Of a stretch of DNA of 45,821 nucleotides, positions 13,865 to 23,136 are shown piece after piece (position 1 is the stretch's first letter; every line of letters begins with the position of its first letter). The position numbers were made by a program, and so were the translations under genes. The notes under the pieces were generated by a model that saw only the letters and a list, made by a program, of their open reading frames with translations, did not search any database and was not told the DNA's origin. Location of the stretch: positions 1 to 45,821 of the forward strand of contig CAKTBJ010000025.1 of NCBI GenBank assembly GCA_934533075.1, read 5' to 3'. This DNA comes from an uncultured Paracoccus sp. (GTDB lineage Bacteria > Pseudomonadota > Alphaproteobacteria > Rhodobacterales > Rhodobacteraceae).

Positions 13865-16144
13865 TCAGCCCAGCGGCTCCAGGTCCCAGATCTCGGCCGT
13901 CGCCGCGTCCACCGCCGTGCGGGAGAACAGCAGCGGCACGTAATCCCCCGCCGCCCACAGCGCCGCGAGGTCGGCGCCATGCGCTGCGCCCGCATCGCCC
14001 GCCTGCCCCGGCGTGTTGATCCAGCGGCTGTCGTCCCAGGCGCCCACATCCACCACCATGCGCAGGCTGGCCCCGAAGACCGGCAGGAACGAGGGCGGCG
14101 CATAGGCGGTCATCATCACCGTGGCGCAGCCGCCGCCCACCGGCAAAGGCCCCACGCCTGCCCCGCCCGCCGCCGGCTGGAAGCGGGCGCGATGGGCGTT
14201 GCCCCAGGCCCAGCCTGTCCTGTCGCGGCCGTGATCGGCGATGACCTCCTCGACCGCCGCGAACAGGGTCCGGCGCAGCAGGGCCGCGCGCGCATCGGCC
14301 TCCGCCAGCCCCAGCAATCCGGCGAGGCGCGGGCGGGCGCCCTCGAACAGCTCGACCACGGCGGTTTCCTCGACCTCCTCGATCAGCGCCCGCGCCGCCT
14401 CCGGCAGCCGGGCGACCAGCGCGGGGTAAAGATGGCGGGCGGTCCAGACGGCATAGACCAGTGCTTCGGCACTGTCCGCGCCCATCCCGCCGTCCCAGTC
14501 GCGCAGGGCAGCGGCGGCCCCGGCCTGCGCGCCGTCCGGGGCGAAGCCGCCCGGCGGCAGGCAGGCGATCAGGCGCAGGGCGATGGTGTTCAGCACATCG
14601 GTCTGCAAGGCGCAGGAGGCCGCCACATCGGTGGGCGAGGCTGCCAGGACCTCGGCCACGCGGGCGGCGCGGTGGTCGCGGAACCACTCGAACCCCACCG
14701 GGCGGGCGGCATGGTCCCAGCCTGCCGGCAGGTTCATCTCGTTGGAGCTGTTCACGAAACCGCAAGCCGGGTCCGTGATGCCGGGCAGGTCGGCCATGAA
14801 GCCGTCCCAATCCGCGGCCCCCGGCACCAGCCCATGCCCCGCGCGCCGCTGCGGCACCCTGGCCGCGACCTGCCACAGCACGGTGCCGTCCATATCCGCA
14901 TAGACCTGGTTCGACGGCGGCGCCCCCCAGCCCCGCAAGGCCGCCCGGAACTCGGCCCCCGACCGCGCCCGCATCGAGGCCAAGCAGGCCATGTAGGGCG
15001 CGGTTCCGGGTTCCGTGAAGGTGGTGCGCAGCGCCAGCACATGGCCGTCGCCCTGCCACAGAGCCGGCGCCTTGCCGGCAAAGCGCAGCACCGCCGGCTG
15101 GTCGGGCGCGCCGCGCACCGGGATCGTCTCCGCCACCTCGGTCAACGGGGGATCGGCCAGCACCAGCAGATCCTCCTGATCGGCCGGGAAAAAGGTCATG
15201 GAAAACGCCGCGAAGCCGTTATGGCCGGCCATCACGCCGGGCGAATGCGGCTCGCCGCCGCCGATGACGCTCAGGCCGGGCGCCTCCAGATGCACGCCGT
15301 AGCGGATCGAGGGCGCGGTATAGGCCCGGTGCGGGTCCGAGGCCATCAGCGGCCGCCCGGTGGCGGTATGGCTGCCCGCCACCGCCCAGTTGTTCGAGCC
15401 GGAGAATTTCCGCGCCATCCGCACCACCTGCCCGTCGCGCGTGGCGGCCCAGTCCCCGGCCTCGTCCAGCGTGGCACGCAGCCGGGCAGGGTCGAAGCTG
15501 ACCGGCGCCACGGCGAGGCGATAGACATCCAGCGCATCCTCGGGCAGGGCCACGGGCGGCAGCGGTCCCCAGTCCTCGGGCGCGACCTCGGGATAAAGGG
15601 GCGCGCGCAACTGGTCGGCGACGGCGCCCTCGGCCCCCATGACCTGCAACAGCCGCAGGCGCAGGAATTCGGAAATCGCATTGCCGGCCAGCGAATGGAT
15701 GCGGATGCGCACGACATCCTCGGGTGCCCAGCGCGCGGGGCTGGTGCCGAAGCGCGCGAACGCGGCCGGCAGGGGCAGCGCGCCGGCCTCGACCGCCTCC
15801 ACGGCGGCGTTGATGCCGGCGGCGAAGGCGGTGCAGATCGCCTCCGCATCCGGCCCGTAGGCCGCCCATTCCGCCGCCATGTCGCCGCGATACAGAAACA
15901 GCCGCGAGGCGCGATCCTGCGCCAGATAGCCCGGCCCGAAATCCGCCGCCAGCAGCCCGAGGCCGCGCTTGCGCCACAGGTCGATCTGCCAAAGCCGGTC
16001 ACGGGCGGCGTTGAAGCCTTGCAGGAAGAAGGCATCGTGCTGCGAGGCCGCGCGGATATGCGGCAGGCCCCAGCGATCCACGCGGATCTCGGCCGGGGCG
16101 CGCAGGCCGGGCAGGTTCAGGGCGATGGTCCGGGGCGTGGTCAT
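13865..16144 (-). CDS. Penicillin acylase family Ntn-hydrolase
   Basis: A 759-residue enzyme of the penicillin amidase (S45) family. The nucleophile should be Ser250 in KFSGSNNWAV, exposed when the precursor is cut into alpha (1-249) and beta (250-759) chains; the preceding Gly249 and following Asn-Asn-Trp fit the family. Further landmarks are DPHR (after the nucleophile), NEMN-type FVNSSNEMNLP and WGNAHRARF near the end. Such enzymes hydrolyse penicillin G, acyl-homoserine lactones or other N-acyl compounds. No signal peptide is seen although most relatives are periplasmic; the ATG at 16144 is the only good start. Divergent from two M20 peptidase genes, which argues for a shared amide substrate class. 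Confidence 0.87.
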   Translation of the reverse strand: MTTPRTIALNLPGLRAPAEIRVDRWGLPHIRAASQHDAFFLQGFNAARDRLWQIDLWRKRGLGLLAADFGPGYLAQDRASRLFLYRGDMAAEWAAYGPDAEAICTAFAAGINAAVEAVEAGALPLPAAFARFGTSPARWAPEDVVRIRIHSLAGNAISEFLRLRLLQVMGAEGAVADQLRAPLYPEVAPEDWGPLPPVALPEDALDVYRLAVAPVSFDPARLRATLDEAGDWAATRDGQVVRMARKFSGSNNWAVAGSHTATGRPLMASDPHRAYTAPSIRYGVHLEAPGLSVIGGGEPHSPGVMAGHNGFAAFSMTFFPADQEDLLVLADPPLTEVAETIPVRGAPDQPAVLRFAGKAPALWQGDGHVLALRTTFTEPGTAPYMACLASMRARSGAEFRAALRGWGAPPSNQVYADMDGTVLWQVAARVPQRRAGHGLVPGAADWDGFMADLPGITDPACGFVNSSNEMNLPAGWDHAARPVGFEWFRDHRAARVAEVLAASPTDVAASCALQTDVLNTIALRLIACLPPGGFAPDGAQAGAAAALRDWDGGMGADSAEALVYAVWTARHLYPALVARLPEAARALIEEVEETAVVELFEGARPRLAGLLGLAEADARAALLRRTLFAAVEEVIADHGRDRTGWAWGNAHRARFQPAAGGAGVGPLPVGGGCATVMMTAYAPPSFLPVFGASLRMVVDVGAWDDSRWINTPGQAGDAGAAHGADLAALWAAGDYVPLLFSRTAVDAATAEIWDLEPLG

Positions 16145-16172
16145 GGCATCCTCCGCAAGCTGGCCCGGCCAC

Positions 16173-16184
16173 CCTTGCGCAAGG
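16173..16184. promoter_or_regulatory. 12-bp palindrome in the acylase/M20 divergent gap
   Basis: CCTTGCGCAAGG is a perfect palindrome in the 125-bp gap between the divergently transcribed acylase and M20 genes. Its placement suits an operator controlling both directions. No dedicated regulator gene is adjacent. Confidence 0.35.
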
Positions 16185-16269
16185 TGACGGGGATGTGAAG
16201 CGCCGCCTTGCGGGGCGCGCCGCGACGGGGCACCATGCCGCCGAACGCCCCAGCCCGAAAGGAACCGTC

Positions 16270-17445
16270 ATGGCCGTCCTGCCCGAAATCGAGGCCCGCG
16301 CCGCGCGGCTGCGCGCCGTGTTCGAGGACCTGCACGCCCATCCCGAACTGGGCTTTCAGGAGGTCCGCACCGCGGGCATCGTGGCCGAGGCCCTGCGCGC
16401 GGCCGGCGTGGACGAGGTGCATGAGGGCATCGGCGGCACCGGAATCGTCGGCGTGATCCGCGGCAAGGGCCAGGGCAACCGCCGCATCGGGCTGCGCGCC
16501 GACATGGACGCGCTGCCCATCCACGAGGAAAGCGGGCTGGCCTATGCCTCGGCCGTGCCGGGGGTGATGCATGCCTGCGGCCATGACGGGCACACCACCA
16601 TGCTGCTGGGCGCCGCCGAATACCTGGCGCAGACGCGCGACTTCGACGGCACCGCCATCGTGATCTTCCAGCCCGCCGAGGAGGGGCTGGGCGGCGCAAG
16701 GCGGATGATCGAGGAAGGGCTGTTCCAGCGTTTCCCCGTCGATGAGGTCTATGGCATGCACAACAGCCCCAACGGCCGCCCGGACGAGGTGACGCTGTGC
16801 CGGGGCGCGGCGATGGCAGGGGCGGCCTTCTTCGACATCACCGTGCGCGGCAAGGGCAGCCATGCCGCCACGCCGCAGCAGTCGCGCGACGCGCTGGTGA
16901 TCGCCTCGGCGCTGGTGGGCCAGTTGCAGACCATCGTGGCCCGCAACGTGCCGCCGCTGGAGACCTGCGTGCTGTCGGTGACCCAGATCCATGCCGGCGC
17001 CGCCTATAACGTGGTGCCGGAAACCGCCACGCTGGCCGGCACGATCCGCTATTTCAGCAAGGACGTGATCGCGCTGGCCGAGACCCGCATGCGCGAGATA
17101 TGCGCCGGTTTCGGCGCCGCCTTCGGGGCCGACATCGAACTGGACCTGCGCCATGCCTTCGACGTGCTGGTCAATGACGACGCGGCGGGCGACGTGGCGC
17201 TGGCGGCGGCGGCCGACATCGTGGGCAAGGCGCAGGTCACCGACGACACCCGGCCCGCCACCGGCTCGGAGGATTTCGCCGACATGTTGCAGCAGGTGCC
17301 CGGCGCCTATTTCCGGCTGGGCCATGCCGGCACCGTGGGCCTGCACAATCCCGGATATGTCCTCGACCCCGCCATGCTGACCACCGGCGCCTCGATCTAT
17401 GCCCGCATCGTCGAGCGCCGCCTGCCGCTGAAGGAAACCGCATGA
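16270..17445 (+). CDS. M20D amidohydrolase (hippurate hydrolase/IAA-amino-acid hydrolase type)
   Basis: A 391-residue cytosolic metallo-amidohydrolase. It starts with the family opening LHAHPELGFQE (21-31); metal ligands are seen in RADMDALPIHEESG (76-89), HACGHDGH (101-108, Cys103 bridging) and PAEEGLGG (135-142). This subgroup cleaves N-acylated amino acids such as hippurate. The ATG follows AAAGGA. The stop overlaps the next gene as ATGA (17442-17445), so this is the first gene of a tightly coupled operon of amide-cleaving enzymes and a TRAP transporter. Substrate not predictable beyond N-acyl amino acids. Confidence 0.88.
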   Translation: MAVLPEIEARAARLRAVFEDLHAHPELGFQEVRTAGIVAEALRAAGVDEVHEGIGGTGIVGVIRGKGQGNRRIGLRADMDALPIHEESGLAYASAVPGVMHACGHDGHTTMLLGAAEYLAQTRDFDGTAIVIFQPAEEGLGGARRMIEEGLFQRFPVDEVYGMHNSPNGRPDEVTLCRGAAMAGAAFFDITVRGKGSHAATPQQSRDALVIASALVGQLQTIVARNVPPLETCVLSVTQIHAGAAYNVVPETATLAGTIRYFSKDVIALAETRMREICAGFGAAFGADIELDLRHAFDVLVNDDAAGDVALAAAADIVGKAQVTDDTRPATGSEDFADMLQQVPGAYFRLGHAGTVGLHNPGYVLDPAMLTTGASIYARIVERRLPLKETA

Positions 17446-18587
17446 CCGACCGCGACGCCACCACCCTGCCCTTCGACACGGATGCCATGCTGGCCCGGCT
17501 GCGGCCGTGGATCGAATGCGAATCGCCCACCTACGACCCGGAGGCGGTGAACCGCATGCTGGCGCTGGCCGCCCGCGATGCCGAGGCGATGGGCGCCACG
17601 GCCGAGGTGATCGCCAATCCCGGCCGCTTCGGCGACTCGCTGCGGGTGCGCTTTCCGCATCCCGACCACGACAAGGTGCCGGGCATCCTGGTCTCGGGCC
17701 ATTTCGACACCGTGCATCCCGTCGGCACGCTGGCGAAGAACCCGTGGCGGATCGAGGGCGGGCGGCTTTACGGCCCCGGCACGCAGGACATGAAGGGCGG
17801 CAACCTCGCCCTGCTGGAAGCCGCCGCCATGCTGCACCGCCAGGGCTGGCGGACGCCCCTGCCCGTCACCTTCCTGTTCACCCCCGACGAGGAGGTGGGC
17901 ACCCCCGAGACCCGCGACCTGATCGAGGCCGAGGCGCGGCGCAGCGCCGCCGTGCTGCTGGCCGAGCCGGCCGAGGAAGGCGGCGGCGTCTGCACCGGCC
18001 GCTATGCCATCGCCCGCTTCGATCTGGAGACGCGCGGCATCCCCTCGCATGCCGGCTGGGCACTGAAGGACGGGCGGTCGGCCATCGCCGAAATGGCGCG
18101 CCGCATCCTCGAGATCGAGGCCATGACCACCGAGGACTGCACCTTTTCCGTGGGCGTGATCCATGCCGGGCAATGGGTGAACTGCGTCGCCTCAAGCTGC
18201 CGGGCCGAAGTGCTGTCGATGGCCAAGCGGCAGGAGGATCTGGACGGCGGCGTCGCGGCCCTGCTGGCCCTGTCCGGCACCCGCAACGGCGTGGAATTCA
18301 CCGTCACCCGGACCGTGACCCGCCCGGTCTGGCCGCCGGAACTGCCCGGCACCATGCGGCTTTATCAGGTCGCGCGCGGCATCGCCGCCCGGCTGGGATT
18401 CGAGCTGACGCATTGCAATTCCGGCGGCGGCTCGGACGGGAACTTCACCGGCGCGCTGGGGATCGCCACGCTTGACGGGCTGGGCCTGCGGGGCGCAGGC
18501 TTGCACACGCTGGACGAGCATATCGAGATCGACAGCCTCACCGAGCGCGCGAAGCTGGCCGCCGCCCTGTTCATGGAAATCCGATGA
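17442..18587 (+). CDS. M20A peptidase, glutamate carboxypeptidase-like
   Basis: A 381-residue zinc peptidase related to Pseudomonas carboxypeptidase G2. The ligands lie in SGHFDTVHP (85-93), GPGTQDMKGG (111-120, bridging Asp116) and TPDEEVGTP (147-155, catalytic Glu150). The dimerisation domain is in the middle (about 190-300) and DEHIEI gives the last His near the end. This group removes C-terminal or side-chain-linked Glu-like residues from amides. It differs from the preceding M20D gene in class, so the two cover different amide bonds. It overlaps that gene by ATGA and the following mini-ORF by ATGA. Confidence 0.87.
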   Translation: MTDRDATTLPFDTDAMLARLRPWIECESPTYDPEAVNRMLALAARDAEAMGATAEVIANPGRFGDSLRVRFPHPDHDKVPGILVSGHFDTVHPVGTLAKNPWRIEGGRLYGPGTQDMKGGNLALLEAAAMLHRQGWRTPLPVTFLFTPDEEVGTPETRDLIEAEARRSAAVLLAEPAEEGGGVCTGRYAIARFDLETRGIPSHAGWALKDGRSAIAEMARRILEIEAMTTEDCTFSVGVIHAGQWVNCVASSCRAEVLSMAKRQEDLDGGVAALLALSGTRNGVEFTVTRTVTRPVWPPELPGTMRLYQVARGIAARLGFELTHCNSGGGSDGNFTGALGIATLDGLGLRGAGLHTLDEHIEIDSLTERAKLAAALFMEIR

Positions 18588-18691
18588 CCGATCCCGCCTT
18601 TCTTCCCGCCACCGAGGCGCTGGCCGCCATGCAGGCCATCAGCCTGAACGGACGCGCCTGCCGCGCCGCCTTGCCCAGGGAAACCCGATGA
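18584..18691 (+). CDS. 35-residue mini-ORF made by tandem duplication of a gene junction
   Basis: The ORF starts MTDPAFLPATEALAAMQAISL, nearly the same as the amidase start MTDPALLSAHEALAAMRAGSL, and ends AALPRETR, like the M20 peptidase end AALFMEIR. A unit of about 104 bp spanning the M20 stop and the amidase start was therefore duplicated, leaving a fused scrap between them. Remarkably, both edges kept ATGA overlaps, so ribosomes can pass from the peptidase through the mini-ORF to the amidase. A protein function is unlikely; a translation bridge is more probable. The two copies share about 84% of the first 67 bases. Confidence 0.65.
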   Translation: MTDPAFLPATEALAAMQAISLNGRACRAALPRETR

Positions 18692-20124
18692 CCGATCCCG
18701 CCCTTCTGTCCGCCCATGAGGCGCTGGCCGCGATGCGGGCCGGCAGCCTGACCGCCGAGGCGCTGGTCGCCGCCTGCTATGCCCGCATCGAGGCGCTGAA
18801 CCCGACCCTGAACGCCGTGGTCGCCCTGCGCCCGCGCGAGGCGGCGCTGGCCGAGGCCCGTGCCGCCGATGCCGCGCGCGCCGCCGGAACGGCGCAGGGA
18901 CCGCTGGCCGGCCTGCCGATGGCCATCAAGGACCTGGCGGCCGCCAAGGGCATCGTGACCACCTGGGGATCGACGATCTACCGCGATTTCGTGCCCGAGG
19001 CCGACGAGTTGCTGGCCGCCCGCATCCGCGGCGCCGGCGCGATCATCATCGGCAAGACCAACAGCCCGGAATTCGGCCTCGGCTCGCATACGTTCAACGA
19101 GGTTTACGGCGTGACGCGCAACCCCTGGGACACGGCGCGCAGCGCCGGCGGCTCCTCGGGCGGGGCGGCGGTGGCGCTGGCGGCGCGGATGCTGCCGCTG
19201 GCCGACGGTTCCGACATGATGGGCAGCCTGCGCAACCCGGCGGGCTGGAATGCGGTCTACGGGTTCAGGCCCAGCTTCGGGCTGGTCCCCGACGACGGGC
19301 CGGGCGATCATTTCATGGCGACGCTGGCCACCGACGGGCCGATGGCGCGCACCGTGCGCGACGTGGCGCTGCTGCTGTCGGTGCTGGCGGGACCGGAGCC
19401 TGCGACCCCCTTCCCCGTCCAGCCCGACGACTATCTGGCCGCGCTGGACGCGCCCGCGCGCCCGGTCCGCATCGGCTGGCTGGGCGACTGGGGCGGCGCC
19501 TATGGCTGCGAGCCGGGGATCCTGGACCTGTGCCGCGCCGCTTTGGGCCGCATGCAGGACGAGCTGGGCGCCGAGATCGTGGACCTCGCCCCGCCCATGC
19601 CCGCCGAACGCCTGTGGCAAAGCTGGCTGCGCCTGCGGGCCTTCCTGAATGCCGGCGGCAAGAAGGCGCTGGCCGACAACCCCGCGCATTGGGCGCAGCT
19701 GAAGCCCGAAATGCAGTGGGAAATCTCGCAGGGGCGCGAGTTGACGCTGCCGGCGCTCTATGAGGCCACCACCATCCGCAGCCACTGGTTCCAGCGCGCG
19801 GCGGGACTGTTTCGGCAGTTCGACCTGCTGGCCCTGCCGACCGCGCAGGTCTGGCCCTTCCCCGCCGAATGGCGCTGGCCCGAAAGCATCGAGGGCCGGC
19901 CGATGGACACCTATCACCGCTGGATGGAGGTGGTGATCCCCGCCTCGCTGGCCGGGCTGCCGGCGCTGTCGGTGCCGGTGGGCTTCGGCGGGCCGGGCGG
20001 CGGGCTGCCGATGGGGATGCAACTGATCGGCCCGGCGGCGGGCGATGCCGGCGTGCTGGCCTTCGGCCATCGCTGGAACGGCATCGAGGACTATTCCACC
20101 CGCCTGCCCCGCGATGCCGCCTGA
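18688..20124 (+). CDS. Amidase signature family amidase
   Basis: A 478-residue enzyme with the Ser-cisSer-Lys triad of the family: Lys81 (AIKD), Ser156 (RSAGGSSGGA) and nucleophile Ser180 (GSDMMGSLRNPAG). GPLAGLPMAIKD and the Gly/Ser-rich core are standard. Length is usual. It would hydrolyse an aliphatic or aryl amide, or act on a nitrile-derived or peptide amide. It begins with ATGA overlapping the mini-ORF stop and is followed after 10 bp by an FAD oxidase. In this operon it probably completes hydrolysis of amides brought in by the TRAP transporter. GatA is excluded by the missing GatB/C partners and by context. Confidence 0.9.
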   Translation: MTDPALLSAHEALAAMRAGSLTAEALVAACYARIEALNPTLNAVVALRPREAALAEARAADAARAAGTAQGPLAGLPMAIKDLAAAKGIVTTWGSTIYRDFVPEADELLAARIRGAGAIIIGKTNSPEFGLGSHTFNEVYGVTRNPWDTARSAGGSSGGAAVALAARMLPLADGSDMMGSLRNPAGWNAVYGFRPSFGLVPDDGPGDHFMATLATDGPMARTVRDVALLLSVLAGPEPATPFPVQPDDYLAALDAPARPVRIGWLGDWGGAYGCEPGILDLCRAALGRMQDELGAEIVDLAPPMPAERLWQSWLRLRAFLNAGGKKALADNPAHWAQLKPEMQWEISQGRELTLPALYEATTIRSHWFQRAAGLFRQFDLLALPTAQVWPFPAEWRWPESIEGRPMDTYHRWMEVVIPASLAGLPALSVPVGFGGPGGGLPMGMQLIGPAAGDAGVLAFGHRWNGIEDYSTRLPRDAA

Positions 20125-20134
20125 TGGCCGCGCG

Positions 20135-21397
20135 ATGACGCCGGGCGTCCCGCAATCCGCGCTGGTCGTCGGGGCCGGCATCATCGGCCTCGCCACCGCG
20201 CTGCACCTGCAACGGCGCGGCGTAGCGGTCACGGTGATCGACCGCGAGGGACCGGCGGCGGGGGCGTCCTTCGGCAATGGCGGCATCCTGACCTCGCAGG
20301 GGTTCACGCCGGTCTCCGGGCCGGGGCTGATGCGCGCGGCGCCGCGGATGTGGCTGGACCGCAAGGGGCCGCTGTTCATCCGCAAGCGCGACCTGCCGGG
20401 CATGGCGGGCTTCTTTGCCCGCTACCGCCACGAATGCAACGCCGAGGCCGCGCATCGGACCTCGGCGGCGCTGGCCACGTTGACCGCCGGCACGCTGGCC
20501 GATCACCACGCGCTGGCCGACGGCACCGAGGCCGCGCACCATATCCACCCCACGCCCTACATCTTCGTCTGGCCGAAACGCGCGGATTTCGAGGCCGACA
20601 GCTTCGCCTGGCCCCTGCGCCGCGAGATGGGCTTCACCTGGGACGAGCTGGACGGCGGGGCGCTGCGCGAACTGGTGCCCGCGCTGGCGCCGGGCATGGA
20701 ATTCGGCATCTCGACGCCCGGCAGCGGGCGCATCGACGACCCCGGCGCCTATTGCGAGGCGCTGGCGCGGGTGATGCAGGCGCGCGGCGGCCGGCTGCTG
20801 AAGGCCGAGGTCACGGACTTCATCCGCGCCCCGGACGGAAGCGTGCTGGGCCTGCGCGCCGGCGGCGAGGCGCTGCATGCCGATGCCACCGTGATCGCCT
20901 GCGGGGTCTGGTCGCGCAAGCTGGTGGCCATGCTGGGGCTGGATGTCCCGATCATCGCCGAACGCGGCTACCACCTGGAGTTGCTGGAGCCGTCGCACGA
21001 ATTCCGGGCCTCGCTGATGGTGACCTCGGGCAAGTTCGTGCTGACCCAGATGGCGGGACGCATCCGGCTGGCCGGGCTGGTCGAGATCGCCGCCCCGGAC
21101 GCGCCGATGCGGCAGGCGCCGCTGCGGCTGCTGGAGGAACTGGCCCGCGCCTGCTTCCCCGGCCTGTCGTGGAAGGGCACGCGCGGCTGGGTCGGGCCGC
21201 GCCCGGCGCCGGTGGATTCCGTGCCCCTGATCGGCGCCGTGCCGGGGGCGGCCGGTGCATTTTGCGGTTTCGGACACCACCACATCGGCTTGACCACCGG
21301 CCCGCGCACGGGTGAGATACTTTCGGGACTGATTTGCGGCGACAAGGCGAATGCGAACCTTGCGCCCTTCGACCCGGCGCGCTTTGCACGCCGCTGA
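20135..21397 (+). CDS. DadA-like FAD-dependent D-amino-acid dehydrogenase/oxidase
   Basis: A 420-residue flavoprotein with the FAD-binding dinucleotide motif VVGAGIIGLATALHLQRRG (11-29) and the ASFGNGGILT segment shared with D-amino-acid dehydrogenase DadA. The C-terminal RGWVGPRPAPVDSVPLIG and GFGHHHIGLTTGP motifs are also typical. It should oxidise an amine or D-amino acid and pass electrons on. The ATG at 20135 is chosen because the upstream in-frame ATG (20114) lies inside the amidase; no ribosome site decides clearly. The operon neighbours suggest its substrate is an amino acid released from an amide. Glycine oxidase-like or opine-type relatives are alternatives. Confidence 0.82.
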   Translation: MTPGVPQSALVVGAGIIGLATALHLQRRGVAVTVIDREGPAAGASFGNGGILTSQGFTPVSGPGLMRAAPRMWLDRKGPLFIRKRDLPGMAGFFARYRHECNAEAAHRTSAALATLTAGTLADHHALADGTEAAHHIHPTPYIFVWPKRADFEADSFAWPLRREMGFTWDELDGGALRELVPALAPGMEFGISTPGSGRIDDPGAYCEALARVMQARGGRLLKAEVTDFIRAPDGSVLGLRAGGEALHADATVIACGVWSRKLVAMLGLDVPIIAERGYHLELLEPSHEFRASLMVTSGKFVLTQMAGRIRLAGLVEIAAPDAPMRQAPLRLLEELARACFPGLSWKGTRGWVGPRPAPVDSVPLIGAVPGAAGAFCGFGHHHIGLTTGPRTGEILSGLICGDKANANLAPFDPARFARR

Positions 21398-21438
21398 CTT
21401 GCCGGGACACCGGCGCCACATCAGGGAGAACAAGACGA

Positions 21439-22410
21439 ATGATCCGCACCCTTACCGCCAGCGCCCTTGCCCTCGCGGTCGCCACGCCCGCCCTGGCCGA
21501 AAGCTGGGACATGCCGGTCGCCTATCCGGCCACCAACTACCTGACATTGATCGCACAGGACTTCGCCAGCTGCGTCAGCGACAAGACCGGCGGGGCGCTG
21601 ACGATCACCGTCCATCCGAACGGCTCGCTGTTCAACGGCGCCGACATCAAGCGCGCCGTGCAGACCGGCCAGGCCCAGATCGGCGAGCGCCTGCTGTCCG
21701 CCCATGAGAACGAGAACGCGCTGTTCGGCTATGATTCGGTGCCCTTCATCGCCAGCAGCTTCGACGCCTCGAACGCGCTGGCGGAGGCCGTGAAGCCCTC
21801 GCTGACCAGCCTGCTGGAGTCGCAGAACCTCGTGCTGATCTATAGCGCGCAATGGGCGCCGCAGGGCCTTTACACCAAGATCGACGTGAATTCGGCCGCC
21901 GATCTCAGGGGCATCAAGTTCCGCGCCTACAATGCCGCGACCGCCCGCATCGCCGCGATGGCCGGCATGGAGCCGGTGCAGATCGAGGCCGCCGAACTGG
22001 CCCAGGCGCTGGCCACCGGCGTCGTGGAAAGCTTCCTCTCCTCCGGTTCGACCGGCGTGGACAGCAAGGTCTGGGAAAGCCTGACGCATTGGTATGACCT
22101 GAAGGCCTGGCTGCCGCGCAACACCGTCTTCGCCAACAAGGACGCCTTCGAGGGCCTGCCCGAGGACCAGCAGGCCGCCATCGTGGCCTGCGGCGAGGCG
22201 GCGTCCGTGCAGGGCGAGGCCACGGTGCGCGAGGTCGCGGGCCAACTGGTCGACGAGCTGCGCGCGAACGGGATGACGGTGGAGGAGCCGAGCGACCAGC
22301 TCCGGGCCGATTTCGAGGGCTATGGCGAGGTCATGCTGGAGGAGTGGCTGGCCAAGGTCGACGACGCCACCCGGACGGCGGTCGAAGGCTATATCGCCAG
22401 CCAGCAATAA
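21439..22410 (+). CDS. dctP: TRAP transporter substrate-binding protein, DctP family
   Basis: A 323-residue periplasmic binding protein. The signal peptide (MIRTLTASALALAVATPALA) is cut near residue 20. DLRGIKFRAYNAATA carries the conserved carboxylate-binding Arg of DctP proteins, and EAAELAQALATGVVES matches the usual hinge segment. AGGGAGAACAAGACGA gives the ribosome site, 41 bp after the FAD oxidase stop. It pairs with the DctQ and DctM genes that follow. Because nearly all DctP ligands bear a carboxylate, the substrate here is probably an acidic amide or N-acyl amino acid. Ligand unknown. Confidence 0.88.
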   Translation: MIRTLTASALALAVATPALAESWDMPVAYPATNYLTLIAQDFASCVSDKTGGALTITVHPNGSLFNGADIKRAVQTGQAQIGERLLSAHENENALFGYDSVPFIASSFDASNALAEAVKPSLTSLLESQNLVLIYSAQWAPQGLYTKIDVNSAADLRGIKFRAYNAATARIAAMAGMEPVQIEAAELAQALATGVVESFLSSGSTGVDSKVWESLTHWYDLKAWLPRNTVFANKDAFEGLPEDQQAAIVACGEAASVQGEATVREVAGQLVDELRANGMTVEEPSDQLRADFEGYGEVMLEEWLAKVDDATRTAVEGYIASQQ

Positions 22411-22419
22411 TCGCAGGAG

Positions 22420-22444
22420 CGCCGCGCCCCATCAGGGCGCGGCG
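22420..22444 (+). terminator. Intercistronic hairpin after dctP
   Basis: CGCCGCGCCC (22420-22429) pairs with GGGCGCGGCG (22435-22444) around CATCA, 9 bp after the dctP stop; no T-run follows. A second arm pair, GGCGGGC (22462-22468) and GCCCGCC (22482-22488), lies downstream. Hairpins at this site commonly keep binding-protein mRNA in excess over the membrane subunits, acting as partial terminator or RNA stabiliser. Confidence 0.55.
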
Positions 22445-22580
22445 TATCGAATCGGGGACGGGGCGGGCGATCGCCGGTCCCGCCCGCCTGCGAACCGGCT
22501 GCTGCCCACAGGCAGGGACCGGCCGACCCTTCGGCAAGGCGGCGATACCGCCCGGCCCCCATCCATGAGCAGAGGTTCCC

Positions 22581-23120
22581 ATGACGGATCATTCCTCTCC
22601 CGACGAAGGCCCGCTGCGCCGCGCGCTCGACGGCCTTTATAAACTCGGCGCCTATATCTCCTGCATCTGCCTGGCGGCGATGCTGATCGTGATCACCGCG
22701 CAGATGGTCGCCCGCTGGACGCATGTCATGTTCCCCGGCGGTGCCGAATATGCCGGCTACCTGATGGCGGCGGCGTCCTTCTTCTCGTTCGCCTATGCGC
22801 TGAACCAGGGCAGCCATATCCGCGTCGGCCTGGTGCTGAACCTGCTGGGCGAGAACCGGAAATACATGGAATACGTCTGTATCGCCGTGGGCACGCTGCT
22901 GACGGTCCTGCTGGCGCGCTATTCGATCAAGATGGTGATGACCTCGCATCGCTTCGGCGATGTCAGCCAGGGCCAGGACATGATGCCGCTGTGGATCGTG
23001 CAGACGCCGATGGCGGTCGGCGCGGTCCTGCTGGCTTTGTGCTTCATCGACAATTTCGTCACCCTCGTCCTTACCGGCAACAGCCCCGTCGCCTCGAGCG
23101 AGCTGGACAACAGCGAATAG
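22581..23120 (+). CDS. dctQ: TRAP transporter small membrane subunit, DctQ
   Basis: A 179-residue protein with four predicted membrane helices, starting at about residue 20, and the motif EYAGYLMAAASFFSFAYAL with GSHIRVGLVL (around 53-82), which is the conserved core of DctQ small subunits. It joins the DctM subunit and helps dock the loaded binding protein. AGAGGTTCCC before the ATG is the ribosome site. The gene is 170 bp after dctP, with an intercistronic hairpin, and 16 bp before dctM. Confidence 0.88.
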   Translation: MTDHSSPDEGPLRRALDGLYKLGAYISCICLAAMLIVITAQMVARWTHVMFPGGAEYAGYLMAAASFFSFAYALNQGSHIRVGLVLNLLGENRKYMEYVCIAVGTLLTVLLARYSIKMVMTSHRFGDVSQGQDMMPLWIVQTPMAVGAVLLALCFIDNFVTLVLTGNSPVASSELDNSE

Positions 23121-23136
23121 CACAGGAAGCAGGCAT

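Noticed and set aside
13428..15059. Long minus-strand reading through the tandem repeat into the acylase region
   Set aside because: It shadows the penicillin acylase gene in another frame, and the repeat-derived part has only repetitive Arg/Pro-rich text without family resemblance.
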